From Novosphingobium malaysiense (GTDB taxonomy: Bacteria; Pseudomonadota; Alphaproteobacteria; Sphingomonadales; Sphingomonadaceae): a stretch of DNA of 64,000 nucleotides. The stretch spans positions 248,001 through 312,000 of the forward strand of contig NZ_JTDI01000006.1 in the NCBI RefSeq assembly GCF_000802225.1, given 5' to 3'. Numbering within the stretch: position 1 is the stretch's first letter; each line of letters begins with the position of its first letter. The notes beneath the pieces were generated by a model, which saw only the letters and a program-made list of their open reading frames with translations, did no database searches and had not been told where the DNA came from. Below are positions 7,902 to 16,117 of the stretch, one piece after another. Both the position numbers and the translations under genes were made by a program.

Positions 7902-8912
7902 ATGAACAAATTTTTCGGGGGCCTCGCGCCCATGCTCATGGCGGCGACCGCCCTGTCCCCAGCCCTGGCGGCCGACGAGACCGAGGCGCTCAGAACCCCG
8001 GCCCAGATCGTAGCGGCAGCGCCGCAGACCGACTGGGAGCGCATGGCGCCGGCCAACCTGCTGGTGATGGACCTCGCGCCGGATGCCCAGGGCAAGGCGC
8101 GAAGGGTGGTGATCCAGCTGATGCCCGCGCCCTTCTCGCAAGGGTGGGTGGAGAACATCCGCAAGCTCGTCGCCGCGCACTGGTTCGACGGGATCGCGGT
8201 CGTGCGCGTGCAGGACGACTACGTCGTGCAATGGGGCGATCCCGAGGGCGAGAATCCGGTCAAGGCCAAGCCACTGCCGGAGGGCCTCGCCGTCATGAGC
8301 GAGGCCGATTACGCCGCGCGCGCCAGCGACGCGACCGCGCCGGACCTGCGCGAAAAGGTGAAGGCGCTCGAGAGCCTTTCCCAGATGATGTCGAACGTGA
8401 GCGATCTCACGCCTTCCGAAGTGCTGCACGGGCGCGATCCCTATGCACTCGTCACCGGGTTCGAGGCGGGCTGGCCGGTGGCGTCCGACGGCAAGGAACT
8501 CTGGCCAACGCATTGCTACGGTTCGGTCGGTGTCGGGCGCAACCTTTCGCCCGACACCGGCACCGGCGCCGAACTCTACGCCGTCATCGGTCATGCGCCG
8601 CGCCAGCTGGACCGCAACATCGCCGTCGTCGGACGGGTCATTGCCGGGATGGAGAACCTGTCCTCGCTGCCGCGCGGGAGCGGGGAGATGGGTTTCTACG
8701 AAACGGCGGAAGAGCGCACGCCGATACTCTCGGTGCGCATGGGCGACGACGTTCCGGACTTGCCGGCCTACGAATATCTGGCCACGCAGAGCGCCAGCTT
8801 CGCCGCCTATCTCGACAAACGCGCCAACCGGAAGGACGCGTTCTACATCCAGCCCGCCGGGGGCGTGGACGTGTGCAACGTGCCCGTGCCGATCCGCGAA
8901 GTGAAACCGTGA
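7902..8912 (+). CDS. Cyclophilin-type peptidylprolyl isomerase, exported
   Basis: A 336-residue protein with an N-terminal signal peptide (MNKFFGGLAPMLMAATALSP, cleavage probably after ALA near residue 23). A cyclophilin-like domain is split by an insertion: VVIQLMPAPFSQGWVENIRKL resembles the entry strand of the fold, and FDGIAVVRVQDDYVVQWGDP mimics the FDGxxFHRVxxxFMxQGGDP motif. Further on, YGSVGVGRN and ELYAVIGHAPRQLDRNIAVVGRV match the distal cyclophilin strands. It probably assists folding in the periplasm. The catalytic Arg/His set is altered (HRV has become VRV), so full activity is uncertain. Confidence 0.8.
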   Translation: MNKFFGGLAPMLMAATALSPALAADETEALRTPAQIVAAAPQTDWERMAPANLLVMDLAPDAQGKARRVVIQLMPAPFSQGWVENIRKLVAAHWFDGIAVVRVQDDYVVQWGDPEGENPVKAKPLPEGLAVMSEADYAARASDATAPDLREKVKALESLSQMMSNVSDLTPSEVLHGRDPYALVTGFEAGWPVASDGKELWPTHCYGSVGVGRNLSPDTGTGAELYAVIGHAPRQLDRNIAVVGRVIAGMENLSSLPRGSGEMGFYETAEERTPILSVRMGDDVPDLPAYEYLATQSASFAAYLDKRANRKDAFYIQPAGGVDVCNVPVPIREVKP

Positions 8913-8920
8913 CCCGCGCG

Positions 8921-9238
8921 ATGACCGAGCGCATCGTTCATACCGGCCGCCTGTGGCGCTGGACCGGGGCTTCCGGCAACGGCACCTGGCATTTCATCAC
9001 TATCGACGGCGAGGCGGGAGAGGCGCTGTCCGGCACCGCGCTGATGCGCAAGCTCGAAGGCAATGCGCGCGGGTTCGGTTCGCTCAAGGTCAAGGCGCGC
9101 ATCGGCGCCAGCACGTTTGCGACTTCGGTATTTCCCAGCAAGGCCGACGGCGGCTGGCTGCTTCCGGTCAAGCGCGCCATTCGCCGCGACGAGGACCTGG
9201 CCGAGGGCGACGAGGTTGAGGTGCTTCTGGAGGTGTAG
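8921..9238 (+). CDS. DUF1905 domain protein
   Basis: A 105-residue small cytoplasmic beta-rich protein: HTGRLWRWTGASGNGTWHFI ... FGSLKVKARIGASTFATSVFPSK and the end KRAIRRDEDLAEGDEVEVLLEV match DUF1905. The function of the family is unknown. The ATG at 8921 is chosen; a GTG at 8909 overlapping the cyclophilin stop (GTGA) is a real alternative that adds four residues and would couple the two genes. Confidence 0.8.
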   Translation: MTERIVHTGRLWRWTGASGNGTWHFITIDGEAGEALSGTALMRKLEGNARGFGSLKVKARIGASTFATSVFPSKADGGWLLPVKRAIRRDEDLAEGDEVEVLLEV

Positions 9239-9257
9239 GCGGCGAAGCGCAGCCCGC

Positions 9258-11351
9258 TCAGGCGCGAATGGCCTCGGACACCGCTTCGCTGGCGCGCAGC
9301 GCGCCGAGAATGCGCGTCAGGTGCGCGAGATCGGCGACTTCGAGATCGACCTCGTAGGTGCCGAAAGGATCGTCGCGCTGCACCATGTTGAGACTGGTGA
9401 CGTTGGCACGGTTGGACGCGAATATCTGGGTCACTTCCGCCAGCGTGCCGGGACGGTTGTAGAGCACCAGCCGCAACCGGCCGACCGCGCCCGTCGTGCG
9501 CTCGCCCCATGACAGGTCGAGCCAGTCGACGTCGATGCCGTTTGCAAGCGTCAGGCAATCGATGGTGTGGACTTCCACCTTCTTGTCCGGACGGCGCAGC
9601 CCGACAATGCGGTCGCCGGGCACGGGATGGCAGCACTCGGCAAGCTCGAAGCCCATCCCCGCGGTCAGGCCCTTGATCGAGATGGCCCGTTCGCTGCGGC
9701 TCCATTCCGCTTCCTGAGGCAGTTCGGCAGTACTGCCGGGAACCAGCGCCTCCATCACTTCGCGGTCGCTCAGGCGGGCCGAGCCGATCGCGAACATGAG
9801 GTCTTCCTCGTCGCGCAGGTCGAGGCGCTTGATGGCGCTGTCGATCGCCTTCTTGCCGATGCGCTGCGGCAGCCGGTCGGTGATCTCGTCGAACAGCTTG
9901 GAGCCGATCTCGGCCACTTCCGCCCGCTCCTTGGCGCGCACCGCGCGTCGGATGGCGGCCCGTGCCTTGCCGGTGACGACGAAGCCCAGCCAGGACAATT
10001 GCGGTTCGGATACCTCGCTCTTGATGATTTCCACGACGTCGCCGTTGGCGAGCTGGGATCGCAAGGGCACGTGGCGACCGTTGATCTTGGCGCCGACCGC
10101 CGCATTGCCCAGGTCGGTATGCACCGCATAGGCAAAGTCGACCGCCGTCGATCCCTTGGGCAACTGGTGCAGCGCGCCCTTGGGGGTGAAGGCGAAGATG
10201 CGGTCCTGGTAGATCGCCAGTTTGGTGTGCTCGAGAAGTTCCTCGGCATCGTGGCTGGCATCGACGATCTCGATCAGGTCGCGCAGCCAGCCGACCTGTC
10301 CGTCCGGCCGGCTTCCCCCCTGCTTGTAGGCCCAGTGCGCGGCGAGGCCGAACTCGTTGAGGCGGTGCATCTCGCGGGAGCGGATCTGCACTTCCATGCG
10401 CATCGAGTTTTCGTAGATCAGCGCGGTGTGGAGCGACTTGTAGCCGTTCGACTTGGGGGTCGAGATGTAGTCCTTGAAGCGGCCCGGAATCATCTGCCAG
10501 GTCTGGTGCAGCACGCCCAGGGCCCGGTAGCAGTCGTCCGGCGTCTCGGTCAGGACGCGGAAGGCCATGATGTCGGTGATCTGCTCGAAGGTGACGTGGC
10601 GCTCCGCCATCTTCTTCCAGATCGAGTAGGGATGCTTTTCGCGCCCGGTCACCTCGACGTTAACGTCGGCCTCGGCGAGCGCCTGCTTGATGGCGAAGGC
10701 AATGGCATCGACCTGCCCGCCTTCCTGGCTGCGGATCTGCGCCAGGCGGCCGGCAATGGTCGCATAGGCTTCCGGCTCGAGCTGCTCGAAGGCGAGAAGC
10801 TGCATCTCGCGCATGTATTCGTACATGCCGACGCGCTCGGCCAGGGGCGCGTAGATATCCATGGTCTCGCGCGCGATGCGCTCACGCTTCTCCGGGTTCT
10901 TGATGAAGTGGAGCGTGCGCATATTGTGCAGCCGGTCGGCCAGCTTGACGAGCAGGACGCGCAGGTCCTCGCTCATCGCCAGCAGCAGCTTGCGCAGGTT
11001 TTCCGCCGCGCGCTCGCTCTCGGTCATGACCTCGATCTTCGAGAGCTTGGTGACGCCGTCGACCAGCCTGGCGACATCGGGCCCGAACAGCTTCTCGATC
11101 TCGTCGATCGTCGCCAGCGTGTCTTCGACGGTGTCGTGCAGCAGCGCCGTGATGATCGTCTGTTGGTCCAGCTTGAGCTCGGTCATCAGGCCCGCCACTT
11201 CGACCGGGTGACTGAAGTAGGGATCGCCGCTGGCGCGCTTCTGCGTGCCATGCTTCTGGACCGTGTAGACGTAGGCGCGATTCAGCAGGGCCTCGTCGGC
11301 CTCTGGCGCGTATTCCTTCACGCGTTCGACGAGTTCGTACTGGCGCAGCAT
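9258..11351 (-). CDS. rsh: Bifunctional (p)ppGpp synthetase/hydrolase
   Basis: A 697-residue RelA/SpoT homologue controlling the stringent response. The HD hydrolase domain is intact (YFSHPVEVAGL near 44-54, ALLHDTVEDTLATIDEI near 67-83, and KLADRLHNMRTL). The synthetase domain (about 210-330) shows YSIWKKM and TPKSNGYKSLHTAL, then TGS (about 385-445) and a C-terminal ACT domain (about 620-697, YNRPGTLAEVTQIFASN). Both catalytic halves look functional, as expected for the single Rsh of an alphaproteobacterium. The ATG at 11351 lacks a strong ribosome site. A PilZ gene diverges from it. Confidence 0.96.
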   Translation of the reverse strand: MLRQYELVERVKEYAPEADEALLNRAYVYTVQKHGTQKRASGDPYFSHPVEVAGLMTELKLDQQTIITALLHDTVEDTLATIDEIEKLFGPDVARLVDGVTKLSKIEVMTESERAAENLRKLLLAMSEDLRVLLVKLADRLHNMRTLHFIKNPEKRERIARETMDIYAPLAERVGMYEYMREMQLLAFEQLEPEAYATIAGRLAQIRSQEGGQVDAIAFAIKQALAEADVNVEVTGREKHPYSIWKKMAERHVTFEQITDIMAFRVLTETPDDCYRALGVLHQTWQMIPGRFKDYISTPKSNGYKSLHTALIYENSMRMEVQIRSREMHRLNEFGLAAHWAYKQGGSRPDGQVGWLRDLIEIVDASHDAEELLEHTKLAIYQDRIFAFTPKGALHQLPKGSTAVDFAYAVHTDLGNAAVGAKINGRHVPLRSQLANGDVVEIIKSEVSEPQLSWLGFVVTGKARAAIRRAVRAKERAEVAEIGSKLFDEITDRLPQRIGKKAIDSAIKRLDLRDEEDLMFAIGSARLSDREVMEALVPGSTAELPQEAEWSRSERAISIKGLTAGMGFELAECCHPVPGDRIVGLRRPDKKVEVHTIDCLTLANGIDVDWLDLSWGERTTGAVGRLRLVLYNRPGTLAEVTQIFASNRANVTSLNMVQRDDPFGTYEVDLEVADLAHLTRILGALRASEAVSEAIRA

Positions 11352-11576
11352 GGCTGCAAGTCATGTCAGGATTTTTTACGCAGCGGCAAGAGGCAAGCGA
11401 TATACTTGCAATCTTTGCAACCGCCACACCCACCTCCGCACAAACGCGTAGCCTCGCAAAAGAGCTTAACCCCCGCCCCTGTGCGCCGTCCTCTTGCAGG
11501 CAGGGGCAAGCAGATATCCCGCCGGGGGGCGGGGCACGCCCCGAACGACGAAACGAACAAGCAGGGGCGTATTGAA

Positions 11577-12047
11577 ATGGGTGCCACAGCCCGTCTGAAA
11601 ATCGCGGACACGGGAACAATTGCCGGGCCCTTGATGAGCCTGGCCCAGGCTGGCGAACACGAAGCGGCCCAGCACACGCCTCGCCCGCCGCGCCAACGCA
11701 CGTTGATCCGCGCCGTCATGCGCGCACCGGGAGTTCCCGGGCACGACGTCATCGTGCGCAATGTTTCCGAACGCGGCATGCGCATTCTGTCTCGCGGCAT
11801 CAGTCCCCATGTGGGTGAACGCCTCGTGATCACCTTGCCCGATGCCATCGCGGCCGATGGGGAAGTCCGCTGGGTCTATGGCGAGGAGTTCGGCATCGAA
11901 TTGATAACCGATCTCGACCTGCGACGCCTCGGGCTGACCAACCAGCGCCGACACGCCGGCAATACCGGCAGCGTAATCCACTGGCTGGTCGACGAACGCC
12001 TGCGCCGCCCGGAACACCAGTCGACCGCGCATCTGCGCTGCTGCTGA
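11577..12047 (+). CDS. PilZ domain protein (c-di-GMP binding)
   Basis: A 156-residue cytoplasmic protein. The canonical c-di-GMP motifs are both present: RTLIR (Arg-x3-Arg, near residue 42-46) and NVSERGMRI (Asn-x-Ser-x2-Gly, near 62-70). Strands of a PilZ barrel follow (ERLVITLPDAIAADGEVRWVYGEEFGIEL). There is no output domain, so it would act as a stand-alone receptor. It diverges from rsh with 225 bases between; no ribosome site stands out, so the start is the only reasonable Met rather than a strong call. Confidence 0.85.
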   Translation: MGATARLKIADTGTIAGPLMSLAQAGEHEAAQHTPRPPRQRTLIRAVMRAPGVPGHDVIVRNVSERGMRILSRGISPHVGERLVITLPDAIAADGEVRWVYGEEFGIELITDLDLRRLGLTNQRRHAGNTGSVIHWLVDERLRRPEHQSTAHLRCC

Positions 12048-12105
12048 AGCGAAAGCAGCTGTTGCGCGGGCGCCGGGGCAGGACCCGATTGCCGGATGAC
12101 AGCGC

Positions 12106-13380
12106 TCAGGCGGTATCACGCGCCCCGTCGGGACGCGTTTCGGGTAGCTTCAACAGCACGGGCAACGTTCCCAACGCGACCAGGGCAATCATGATGCCCG
12201 GGGCAGCGGGCGCCCCGGACTCCTCGGTCAGCCATTGGGCAAGCCACGGCGTGAGGCCGCCAAACAGAGCCGTCGCCGTGGTCGCTCCGAGCGCAAGGCC
12301 GGACAGCCGCCCCTCGGCAGGCACCTGCTCCGCCGTCGCCACGGCTCCCACGGCACTGACTCCACCCGCCAGCATGGCAAGCAGGACCGCCCCGGTCAGC
12401 GCGGCTGCGGGCGTGGCGCCCGACAGCATGGAGAACAGGAGATAGGGCAGCGCCGCTGCAAGCAATGCCAGCCCGATCAGCACCGGCCTGCGCCCTACCC
12501 TGTCGGACAGCATGCCCACGAAAGGGGTCACCACGATCACCGCTATGCCTGCGACGGTCGCCAGTTGCAGGGCCTGCGCTTCGGTAAGGCTGCCGACGGA
12601 CGTCAGGAAGACGGGTACATAGGTAATGCCGACGTAGTAGGTGATCGATCCGAGCGCCGATATGGCAAAGCCGCGAAGCACACCGTGGCGATGATGGCGC
12701 AGCGTTCGCGCCAGCGGCCGCTCGTGCAGCCGTCCCTCGTCGCGATGCATTTCGAACTCGGGCGATTCGTCCATCGCGGCCCGCACCACCAGGATCGACC
12801 CGGCGAGCGCGGCGCCGAAAAAGAACGGGATGCGCCATCCCCAACTGTCGAGCGCGACCGGCGGCAGCAGGCTGACCGTCAGCGCGGCGATGCCGGCGGC
12901 AAGCAGACCGCCGATTTCGCTCGTCGCTGCCGCGAGCGAAGTCACGAGTCCCCGCCGCCCGGGCCTTGCGCCCTCGAGCATATAGGCGACCACACCGGTA
13001 TATTCGCCGCCGACGGCAAAGCCCATCACGCAGCGCAGGAGAAGCAGCAAGGTGCCGGCAAAAGGGCCGATCTGCGCAGTCGTCGGCAGACAGGCCGTGG
13101 CCAGCATGGCCGCAGTCATCAGCGCCATGGAAGCGAGCAACGTCGTGCGCCTGCCGTGCCGGTCTCCGAAATGACCGAAAACGACCGCGCCTACCGGCCG
13201 CATCAGATAGGCCACGGCAAAACCGGCCAGCGTGGTCAGCACCGCGGCTTCCCCGAGGAAGAAGACGCGGGAAAGCACGGTCGCGAGATAGAGATAGAGG
13301 GTGAAGTCGTACCACTCCACCACCGTCGAGAGAGCTGCCAGCGCCAGCGATCGACGGCCGAGCGGACGGATCACGGTCAT
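12106..13380 (-). CDS. MFS transporter, metabolite:H+ symporter type
   Basis: A 424-residue major facilitator with about twelve transmembrane segments. VVEWYDFTLYLYLATVL at the N terminus, the loop GHFGDRHGRR between helices 2 and 3, GFAVGGEYTGVVAYMLEGA and the second-half loop GMLSDRVGRRPVL are characteristic of the MHS (ProP/ShiA/KgtP) subfamily, which imports small organic acids or osmolytes with protons. No neighbouring catabolic gene indicates the substrate. The gene is monocistronic, ending 59 bases from the convergent PilZ gene. Confidence 0.9.
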   Translation of the reverse strand: MTVIRPLGRRSLALAALSTVVEWYDFTLYLYLATVLSRVFFLGEAAVLTTLAGFAVAYLMRPVGAVVFGHFGDRHGRRTTLLASMALMTAAMLATACLPTTAQIGPFAGTLLLLLRCVMGFAVGGEYTGVVAYMLEGARPGRRGLVTSLAAATSEIGGLLAAGIAALTVSLLPPVALDSWGWRIPFFFGAALAGSILVVRAAMDESPEFEMHRDEGRLHERPLARTLRHHRHGVLRGFAISALGSITYYVGITYVPVFLTSVGSLTEAQALQLATVAGIAVIVVTPFVGMLSDRVGRRPVLIGLALLAAALPYLLFSMLSGATPAAALTGAVLLAMLAGGVSAVGAVATAEQVPAEGRLSGLALGATTATALFGGLTPWLAQWLTEESGAPAAPGIMIALVALGTLPVLLKLPETRPDGARDTA

Positions 13381-13734
13381 GCCGCGAGCCTATCGGTGCA
13401 GCGCTCCGGCAGCAACCGGAGGTGCGCGGCAAGGCGTTTTCCTACTCGGCGCGAATGTGATGTGATGGGCCCCATGCATGCCCAACGCACGAACCGGCGA
13501 ATTGATCGCTCCCTTCATCATTGCGAGGGATGGCAAGGTGACACATCACAATTGCAGACGGCGAAAGGTCACACGGCGGACAGCCGGAGCGCCCACAAGG
13601 TGACACTCGTGCAAGGCCTCAAGCCCTTGAAAAACAACCTATCAGCCAGACACAGGCCGCAAGATGACACCCGCCTGTCAACCGCACATTCCGCGCGCTT
13701 CGTGTCAACCGGAGCGTCACACCGCCCGGCGCCG
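13381..13734. other. Intergenic region rich in TGACAC/GTGTCA motifs
   Basis: No gene is supported. The stretch carries repeated words of the form AAGGTGACAC (13533-13543, 13595-13604), AAAGGTCACAC (near 13564) and the compound repeat at 13660-13723. The regular occurrence of TGACAC in both orientations suggests a degenerate extragenic repeat array rather than random sequence. Confidence 0.5.
13660..13723 (+). repeat. Dispersed TGACAC inverted repeat, copy 1
   Basis: The block CAAGATGACAC ... CCGCGCG ... CGTGTCAACCGG ... GCGTCACACC recurs in reverse orientation at 44064-44117 with the same order of words. TGACAC and GTGTCA face each other, so an RNA or DNA hairpin is possible. It lies just downstream of hemF. 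Confidence 0.6.
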
Positions 13735-14598
13735 TCAGCTCCAAGTCGCCTCGGGCGGCAGGCTCATCAGGATCGCGTCGATATTGCCGCCGGTCTTGAG
13801 GCCGAACAGCGTTCCCCGGTCGTAGACGAGGTTGAATTCGGCATAACGCCCGCGCCATTCGAGCTGTTGCGCCTTGTCGGCGGGCGTGAAGTCCATGCCC
13901 ATGCGCCGGCGCACGATGCGCGGGAATGCGGCCAGGAAGGCTTCTCCCACGGCCTTGGTGAAGGCGAAATTGGCCTCCCATTCGGCTTCGTCGGCGCATT
14001 CCAGGTGATCGTAGAAGATGCCGCCCACACCGCGATGGACCTGCCGGTGCGGGATGTAGAAATACTCGTCCGCCCACGCCTTGAAGCGCTCGTAGTAGTC
14101 GGCGCCGTGCGCATCGCAGGCGGCCTTGAGCTCGGCGTGGAACTCGGCGGTGTCCTCGTCGTAGGGCAGCGGCGGATTGAGATCCGCCCCGCCGCCGAAC
14201 CACGCCTTGGTGGTGGTAAGGAAGCGGGTGTTCATGTGGACGGCGGGCACATGCGGGTTCGCCATGTGTGCCACCAGGCTGATGCCGGTCGCCGAAAACT
14301 GGTTCTGTTCTTCGGAAGCGCCGTTGATCGTCGCGGCGAAATCCCTGGCAAGACCGCCCGCGACGGACGAGATATTGACCCCGACCTTCTCGAACACCTT
14401 GCCCTTCATCACCCCGCGGGTGCCGCCGCCGGTCTCGCCTTCCCCGCCTTCGACCGCCGCGCGCTTCCACGGCGTGTACTGGAAAGCCGCATCGGAACCG
14501 GCCTCGCGCTCGATCGCCTCGAACTCGGCGCAGATCCTGTCGCGCAGGGTTTGGAACCATTCGCTGGCGCGGGCGGTATAGGGGGTCCAGTCAGTCAT
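13735..14598 (-). CDS. hemF: Oxygen-dependent coproporphyrinogen III oxidase
   Basis: A 287-residue cytoplasmic haem-biosynthesis enzyme that converts coproporphyrinogen III to protoporphyrinogen IX using oxygen. Hallmarks are VAHMANPHVPAVHMNTRF, WFGGGADLNPPLPYDEDT, FYIPHRQVHRGVGGIFYDHL and the C-terminal EFNLVYDRGTLFGLKTGGN. The length is normal. It diverges from pdeM with a 44-base gap, so the two promoters overlap. The dispersed TGACAC repeat lies immediately after its stop. Confidence 0.97.
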   Translation of the reverse strand: MTDWTPYTARASEWFQTLRDRICAEFEAIEREAGSDAAFQYTPWKRAAVEGGEGETGGGTRGVMKGKVFEKVGVNISSVAGGLARDFAATINGASEEQNQFSATGISLVAHMANPHVPAVHMNTRFLTTTKAWFGGGADLNPPLPYDEDTAEFHAELKAACDAHGADYYERFKAWADEYFYIPHRQVHRGVGGIFYDHLECADEAEWEANFAFTKAVGEAFLAAFPRIVRRRMGMDFTPADKAQQLEWRGRYAEFNLVYDRGTLFGLKTGGNIDAILMSLPPEATWS

Positions 14599-14642
14599 CG
14601 CGTGCGCTTGCCAAATCGGGCGCGCTGCGGCAAGGGAAAGCC

Positions 14643-15335
14643 ATGGTTCCCTTTTCGTTCCACAATCAGGAAATGCAGCTTGTCTCCGGCGCGCCCGGCA
14701 AGGCGAGTGCGCTCTACTGGCCGCGCGAACAGGCGCTGCTGGTGGCGGACCTGCATCTGGAAAAGGGCAGCTACTATGCCCGCACCGGCCAGATGCTCCC
14801 GCCCTACGACAGCCGCGAGACGCTGGAACGCCTCGCCTCGGCCGTGCGGATCACCGGCGCGCGGCGCGTCTTCGCGCTGGGAGACAATTTCCACGACAGC
14901 CTGGGGCCGGACCGACTCGAGCCGCATGCCGCGGGGATGCTCTCAGCCCTCACCCGCGCGCTCGACTGGGTGTGGATCACCGGCAACCACGATCCCGAAC
15001 TCGATAAACGTGCGGGCGGAACATGCCTCGAAGACCTCGAGATCGGCGGCATCGTCCTGCGCCACATGGCACAGGCCGGCACAAGGAAGGCAGAAGTTTC
15101 CGGTCATTTTCACCCGCGTCTGGTCGTCGAGGCCCGCGGCCGCAGAATTGCGCGGCCCTGCGCGGTGAGGAGCGAGGAACGGCTGATCCTGCCCGCCTTC
15201 GGCGCGCTGACGGGAGGGATGAACGCGGCCGATCCGGCCATCCTGTCCGCGCTGCAACCGGCCGGGGCAATCGACGCTCTGGTGCCCACGCAGGACAGGC
15301 TTGTTTGCTATCCCCTCTGGCGAAAAGCGGCCTGA
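14643..15335 (+). CDS. pdeM: PdeM-type metallophosphoesterase
   Basis: A 230-residue member of the ligase-associated DNA-damage-response endonuclease PdeM family. Metal-binding motifs appear in order: DLHLEKGS (Asp-x-His, about residue 36), GDNFHD (about 80), TGNHDPELD (about 109) and SGHFHPRL (about 150). Elsewhere this gene is normally next to an ATP-dependent DNA ligase, an Lhr-like helicase and an exonuclease; none is present here, so the assignment rests on protein similarity. The true substrate is not established by the sequence. Confidence 0.85.
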   Translation: MVPFSFHNQEMQLVSGAPGKASALYWPREQALLVADLHLEKGSYYARTGQMLPPYDSRETLERLASAVRITGARRVFALGDNFHDSLGPDRLEPHAAGMLSALTRALDWVWITGNHDPELDKRAGGTCLEDLEIGGIVLRHMAQAGTRKAEVSGHFHPRLVVEARGRRIARPCAVRSEERLILPAFGALTGGMNAADPAILSALQPAGAIDALVPTQDRLVCYPLWRKAA

Positions 15336-15483
15336 GGGGCCATAATGAACAAGTGGCCGGAATTTCGCGGCCGGGGCAAACTTGTGTAAGACGCGCAAAA
15401 TCCCGCTTTGCGTGGGAGCGCGATTCGCATTAAGGCCCCCGAATCCGAGCCTTAGAAGACGACAACGATTCAGGAGAACGCTT

Positions 15484-16026
15484 ATAGCACCCCCACCCCG
15501 GCGTATGATGACGCCACCGGTCAAGAGTGGACCGCGCTACAACCAATTCATCCAAGCCGACAAGGTCCGCGTGATCGACGAGAACGGCGAGAACCTTGGC
15601 GTCATGTACACTCGCCAGGCGATCGAAGAAGCTGCCGACGTCGGTCTCGACCTCGTCGAAGTGTCGCCGAACGCAGACCCGCCGGTGTGCAAGTTCCTCG
15701 ATGTCGGCAAGTACCGGTATGAGGCCCAGAAAAAGGCCAATGCCGCGCGCAAGACGCAAAAGACGCAGGAGATCAAAGAGATCAAGATGCGTCCGAACAT
15801 CGACGATCACGACTACGAGACCAAGATGCGCAACGTCCATCGCTTCATCGGCGATGGCGATAAGGTGAAGGTCACCCTGCGCTTCCGCGGCCGCGAACTC
15901 TCGCACCAGCAGCTCGGCATGAACCTGCTGCGGCGCGTGCAGGAAGACGTAGCCGAGATCGCAAAGGTCGAAGCCTACCCGCGCATGGAAGGTCGCCAGA
16001 TGCTGATGGTGCTCGCGCCAAAGTAA
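15484..16026 (+). CDS. infC: Translation initiation factor IF-3 with apparent AUA start
   Basis: IF-3 binds the 30S subunit and rejects non-AUG starts. The 180-residue product has the N domain (GPRYNQFIQADKVRVIDENG), the linker rich in Lys (RYEAQKKANAARKTQKTQ) and the C domain (EIKMRPNIDDHDYETKMRN). The start is taken at ATA (15484) because AGGAG (15472-15476) is 7 bases upstream, whereas the first in-frame ATG (15505) is 28 bases from any ribosome site. This start gives MAPPPRRMM and exactly the E. coli IF-3 length. Non-AUG infC starts are known to mediate autoregulation. Confidence 0.9.
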   Translation: MAPPPRRMMTPPVKSGPRYNQFIQADKVRVIDENGENLGVMYTRQAIEEAADVGLDLVEVSPNADPPVCKFLDVGKYRYEAQKKANAARKTQKTQEIKEIKMRPNIDDHDYETKMRNVHRFIGDGDKVKVTLRFRGRELSHQQLGMNLLRRVQEDVAEIAKVEAYPRMEGRQMLMVLAPK

Positions 16027-16055
16027 GCCGCAGAGCCCACTATCCGGCACAGACG

Positions 16056-16090
16056 AAGGGCGCTCCCTCCGGGAAGCGCCCTTTGTTTGT
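16056..16090 (+). terminator. Terminator of infC
   Basis: Stem AAGGGCGCT / AGCGCCCTT (9 bp) with a 10-base loop, followed by TGTTTGTT. It starts 29 bases after the infC stop. The T tract is interrupted, so termination may be moderate. Confidence 0.7.
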
Positions 16091-16117
16091 TCGGGGGGCT
16101 TTCGGTTAGGCCAGTTC

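Noticed and set aside
9567..11576. Very long plus-strand open frame running through the rsh gene into the PilZ gene
   Set aside because: It is the antisense of rsh with high-G+C codon bias and resembles no family until the last 156 codons, which are the PilZ protein.
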